This document shows positions 60,998 through 64,000 of a stretch of DNA of 64,000 nt, in pieces. How positions within the stretch are numbered: the first letter of the stretch is position 1; each line of letters starts with the position of its first letter. The stretch comes from Balanoglossus misakiensis (Eukaryota > Hemichordata), in assembly GCA_040954595.2 (NCBI GenBank), contig CM082582.2, forward strand, positions 2,976,001 through 3,040,000, read 5' to 3'. The notes under the pieces were generated by a model, which was not told where the DNA came from, searched no databases, and saw only the letters and a program-made list of their open reading frames with translations. Both the position numbers and the translations under genes were made by a program.

Positions 60998-62362
60998 TAG
61001 CTACATTGGTAGGCTGAAAGCTTACTTCCTGAGACTGTTTGTGCCAATGACGGGTAAGACCGCTTATGAAGTGGTGACCTAAGACAGGCGACAGTCAGGC
61101 TTCACTTACAAAAAGTGGAAAATAAAATAGCTACATTGGTAGGCTGAAAGCTTACTTCCTGAGACTGTTTGTGCCAATGACGGGTAAGACCGCTTATGAA
61201 GTGGTGACCTAAGACAGGCGACAGTCAGGCTTCACTTATAAAAAGTGGAAAATACAATAGCTACATTGGTAGGCTGAAAGCTTACGTCCTGAGACTGTTT
61301 GTGCCAATGACGGGTAAGACCGCTTATGAAGTGGTGACCTAAGACAGGCGACAGTCAGGCTTCACTTACAAAAAGTGGAAAATACAATAGCTACATTGGT
61401 AGGCTGAAAAGCTTACTTCCTGAGACTGTTTGTGCCAATGACAGGTAAGACCGCTTATGAAGTGGTGACCTAAGATAGGCGACAGTCAGGCTTCACTTAC
61501 AAAAAGTGGAAAATACAATAGCTACATTGGTAGGCTGAAAGCTTACTTCCTGAGACTGTTTGTGCCAATGACGGGTAAGACCGCTTATGAAGTGGTGACC
61601 TAAGACAGGCGACAGTCAGGCTTCACTTACAAAACGTGGAAAATACAATAGCTACATTGGTAGGCTGAAAGCTTACTTCCTGAGACTGTTTGTGCCAATG
61701 ACGGGTAAGACCGCTTATGAAGTGGTGACCTAAGACAGGCGACAGTCAAGCTTCACTTACAAAAAGTGGAAAATATAATAGCTACATTGGTAGGCTGAAA
61801 GCTTACTTCCTGAGACTGTTTGTGCCAATGACGGGTAAGACCGCTTATGAAGTGTTGACCTAAGACAGGCGACAGTCAGGCTTCACTTACAAAAAGTGGA
61901 AAATAAAATAGCTACATTGGTAGGCTGAAAGCTTACTTCCTGAGACTGTTTGTGCCAATGACGGGTAAGACCGCTTATGAAGTGGTGACCTAAGACAGGC
62001 GACAGTCAGGCTTCACTTACAAAAAGTGGAAAATAAAATAGCTACATTGGTAGGCTGAAAGCTTACTTCCTGAGACTGTTTGTGCCAATGACGGGTAAGA
62101 CCGCTTATGAAGTGGTGACCTAAGACAGGCGACAGTCAGGCTTCACTTACAAAAAGTGGAAAATACAATAGCTACATTGGTAGGCTGAAAGCTTACTTCC
62201 TGAGACTGTTTGTGCCAATGACGGGTAAGACCGCTTATGAAGTGGTGACCTAAGACAGGCGACAGTCAGGCTTCACTTACAAAAAGTGGAAAATAAAATA
62301 GCTACATTGGTAGGCTGAAAGCTTACTTCCTGAGACTGTTTGTGCCAATGACGGGTAAGACC

Positions 62363-62370
62363 GCGGCCGC
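62363..62370. other. NotI site created by a 6 bp insertion in a satellite monomer
   Basis: GACCGCTTATG of the consensus reads GACCGCGGCCGCTTATG here and again at 63,018-63,025, five monomers later. The shared change suggests both monomers descend from one event. Confidence 0.8.
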
Positions 62371-64000
62371 TTATGAAGTGGTGACCTAAGACAGGCGACA
62401 GTCAGGCTTCACTTACAAAAAGTGGAAAATACAATAGCTACATTGGTAGGCTGAAAGCTTACTTCCTGAGACTGTTTGTGCCAATGACAGGTAAGACCGC
62501 TTATGAAGTGGTGACCTAAGATAGGTGACAGTCAGGCTTCACTTACAAAAAGTGGAAAATACAATAGCTACATTGGTAGGCTGAAAGCTTACTTCCTGAG
62601 ACTGTTTGTGCCAATAACGGGTAAGACCACTTATGAAGTGGTGACCTAAGACAGGCGACAGTCAGGCTTCACTTACAAAAAGTGGAAAATATAATAGCTA
62701 CATTGGTAGGCTGAAAGCTTACTTCCTGAGACTGTTTGTGCCTATGACGGGTAAGACCGCTTATGAAGTGGTGACCTAAGACAGGCGACAGTTAGGCTTC
62801 ACTTACAAAAAGTGGAAAATACAATAGCTACATTTGTACGTGAAAGCTTACTTCCTGTGACTGTTTGTGCCAATGACGGGTAAGACCGCTTATGAAGTGG
62901 TGACCTAAGACAGGCGACAGTCAGGCTTCACTTACAAAAAGTGGAAAATACAATAGCTACATTGGCAGGCTGAAAGCTTACTTCCTGAGACTGTTTGTGC
63001 CAATGACGGGTAAGACCGCGGCCGCTTATGAAGTGGTGACCTAAGACAGGCGACAGTCAGGCTTCACTTACAAAAAGTGGAAAATATAATAGCGACATTG
63101 GTAGGCTGAAAGCTTACTTCCTGAGACTGTTTGTGCCAATGACGGGTAGGACCGCTTATGAAGTGGTGACCTAAGACAGGCGACAGTCAGGCTTCACTTA
63201 CAAAAAGTGGAAAATAAAATAGCTACATTGGTAGGCTGAAAGCTTACTTCCTGAGACTGTTTGTGCCAATGACGGGTAAGACCGCTTATGAAGTGGTGAC
63301 CTAAGACAGGCGACAGTCAGGCTTCACTAACAAAAAGTGGAAAATAAACTAGCTACATTGGTAGGCTGAAAGCTTACTTCCTGAGACTATTTGTGCCAAT
63401 GACGGGTAAGACCGCTTATGAAGTGGTGACCTAAGACAGGCGACAGACATGCTTCACTTACAAAAAGTGGAAAATACAATAGCTACATTGGTAGGCTGAA
63501 AGCTTACTTCCTGAGACAGTTTGTGCCAATGACGGGTAAGACCGCTTATGAAGTGGTGACCTAAGACAGGCGACAGTCAGGCTTCACTTACAAAAAGTGG
63601 AAAATACAATAGCTACATTGGTAGGCTGAAAGCTTACTTCCTGAGACTATTTGTGCCAATGACGGGTAAGACCGCTTATGAAGTGGTGACCTAAGACAGG
63701 CGACAGACATGCTTCACTTACAAAAAGTGGAAAATACAATAGCTACATTGGTAGGCTGAAAGCTTACTTCCTGAGACAGTTTGTGCCAATGACGGGTAAG
63801 ACCGCTTATGAAGTGGTGACCTAAGACAGGCGACAGTCAGGCTTCACTTACAAAAAGTGGAAAATACAATAGCTACATTGGTAGGCTGAAAGCTTACTTC
63901 CTGAGACTGTTTGTGCCAATGACGGGTAAGTCCGCTTATGAAGTGGTGACCTAAGACAGGCGACAGTCAGGCTTCACTTACAAAAAGTGGAAAATATAAT

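Larger units (their letters stand above)
31482..64000 (+). repeat. 130 bp satellite array, about 234 monomers, open at the right edge
   Basis: The period is exactly 130 bp (for example AGGCTGAAAG at 31,611, 31,741, 31,871 and 32,001). The monomer starts GGCTGAAAGCTTACTTCC, passes through GTGCCAATGACGGGTAAGA and ends ATAGCTACATTGGTA. Almost every monomer has a HindIII site (AAGCTT). Monomers are usually more than 97% alike. Shared variants (GTCCTGAG, TGTGACT, TTATAAAAAG, GCCTAC, AATAACGGG, GGTACATT, TGTTACGC, GTGTAAAATATAAT) recur in fixed neighbour orders, which is higher-order structure. Two pogo-like insertions interrupt it. 130 is not a multiple of 3 and every frame is closed by stops. Length, uniformity and higher-order structure are typical of centromeric or other constitutive heterochromatin. 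The chromosomal position is unknown. Confidence 0.97.

Noticed and set aside
31482-64000. CRISPR-like array of regular repeats
   Set aside because: The whole 130 bp unit is repeated with no unique spacers, no cas genes are present, and the genome is eukaryotic. It is a satellite.

Overview
This is a repeat-dominated stretch of an animal genome. I see no convincing ordinary host gene, rRNA, tRNA or CRISPR array. Spliceosomal introns (GT-AG, plus one GC-AG), several DNA-transposon families nested in one another, and a gene with a P2X7-type zinc-cysteine domain point to an intron-rich metazoan. The repeat style suggests a marine invertebrate, but the sequence alone does not let me name the phylum.

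Left part (about 0.16-26.6 kb): remains of a tandem macrosatellite with a 1,725-1,726 bp unit, itself built partly of degenerate ~40 bp subrepeats. Successive transposon insertions have split it. The largest insertion (3,886-16,599; 12,714 bp, 16 bp inverted ends, TTAA target duplication) is a Kolobok-like DNA transposon with two convergent spliced genes. On the minus strand is a 13-exon DDE transposase (16,331-9,242). Its exons join in phase to 743 codons including stop, but exon 8 is interrupted by a 185 bp MITE that landed in a TTAA. On the plus strand is an apparently intact 4-exon gene (4,168-7,750; 225 aa) with an Arg-Gly-rich segment followed by a P2X7-type zinc-cysteine ('ballast') domain. 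A 1.45 kb hairpin-ended element sits in intron 1 of that gene, and a 142 bp foldback sits in a transposase intron.

Further right, the macrosatellite is broken by a 2,610 bp element (20,310-22,919; TATA duplication), a 1,128 bp element with ~280 bp inverted ends (23,332-24,459), a 1,372 bp foldback-type element (24,460-25,831; ACT duplication) and a 618 bp element with CACAGTAC ends and a 5 bp duplication, resembling Transib/RAG-type ends (25,987-26,604). The last one is nested in another small element (25,933-26,774). A 3,373 bp decayed transposon (27,021-30,393; CTAC duplication) carries remnants of a protein with a ubiquitin-like region, zinc-type cysteine clusters, a Tesmin/TSO1-type CXC domain and an acidic tail. 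The 2,610 bp element keeps only a related acidic tail, so the two appear to belong to one group.

Right half (31,482 to the window end): a 130 bp satellite, about 234 monomers, continuing past the edge. It shows higher-order structure: linked variants in neighbouring monomers, and a ~23-26-monomer block present almost three times. Two copies of a 1,046 bp pogo/Tigger-like non-autonomous element sit at the same position in the monomer, probably because one insertion was duplicated along with the array. The array is a reasonable candidate for centromeric or other constitutive heterochromatin. A cluster of single-base indels at 40.5-42.8 kb looks like an assembly or polishing problem.
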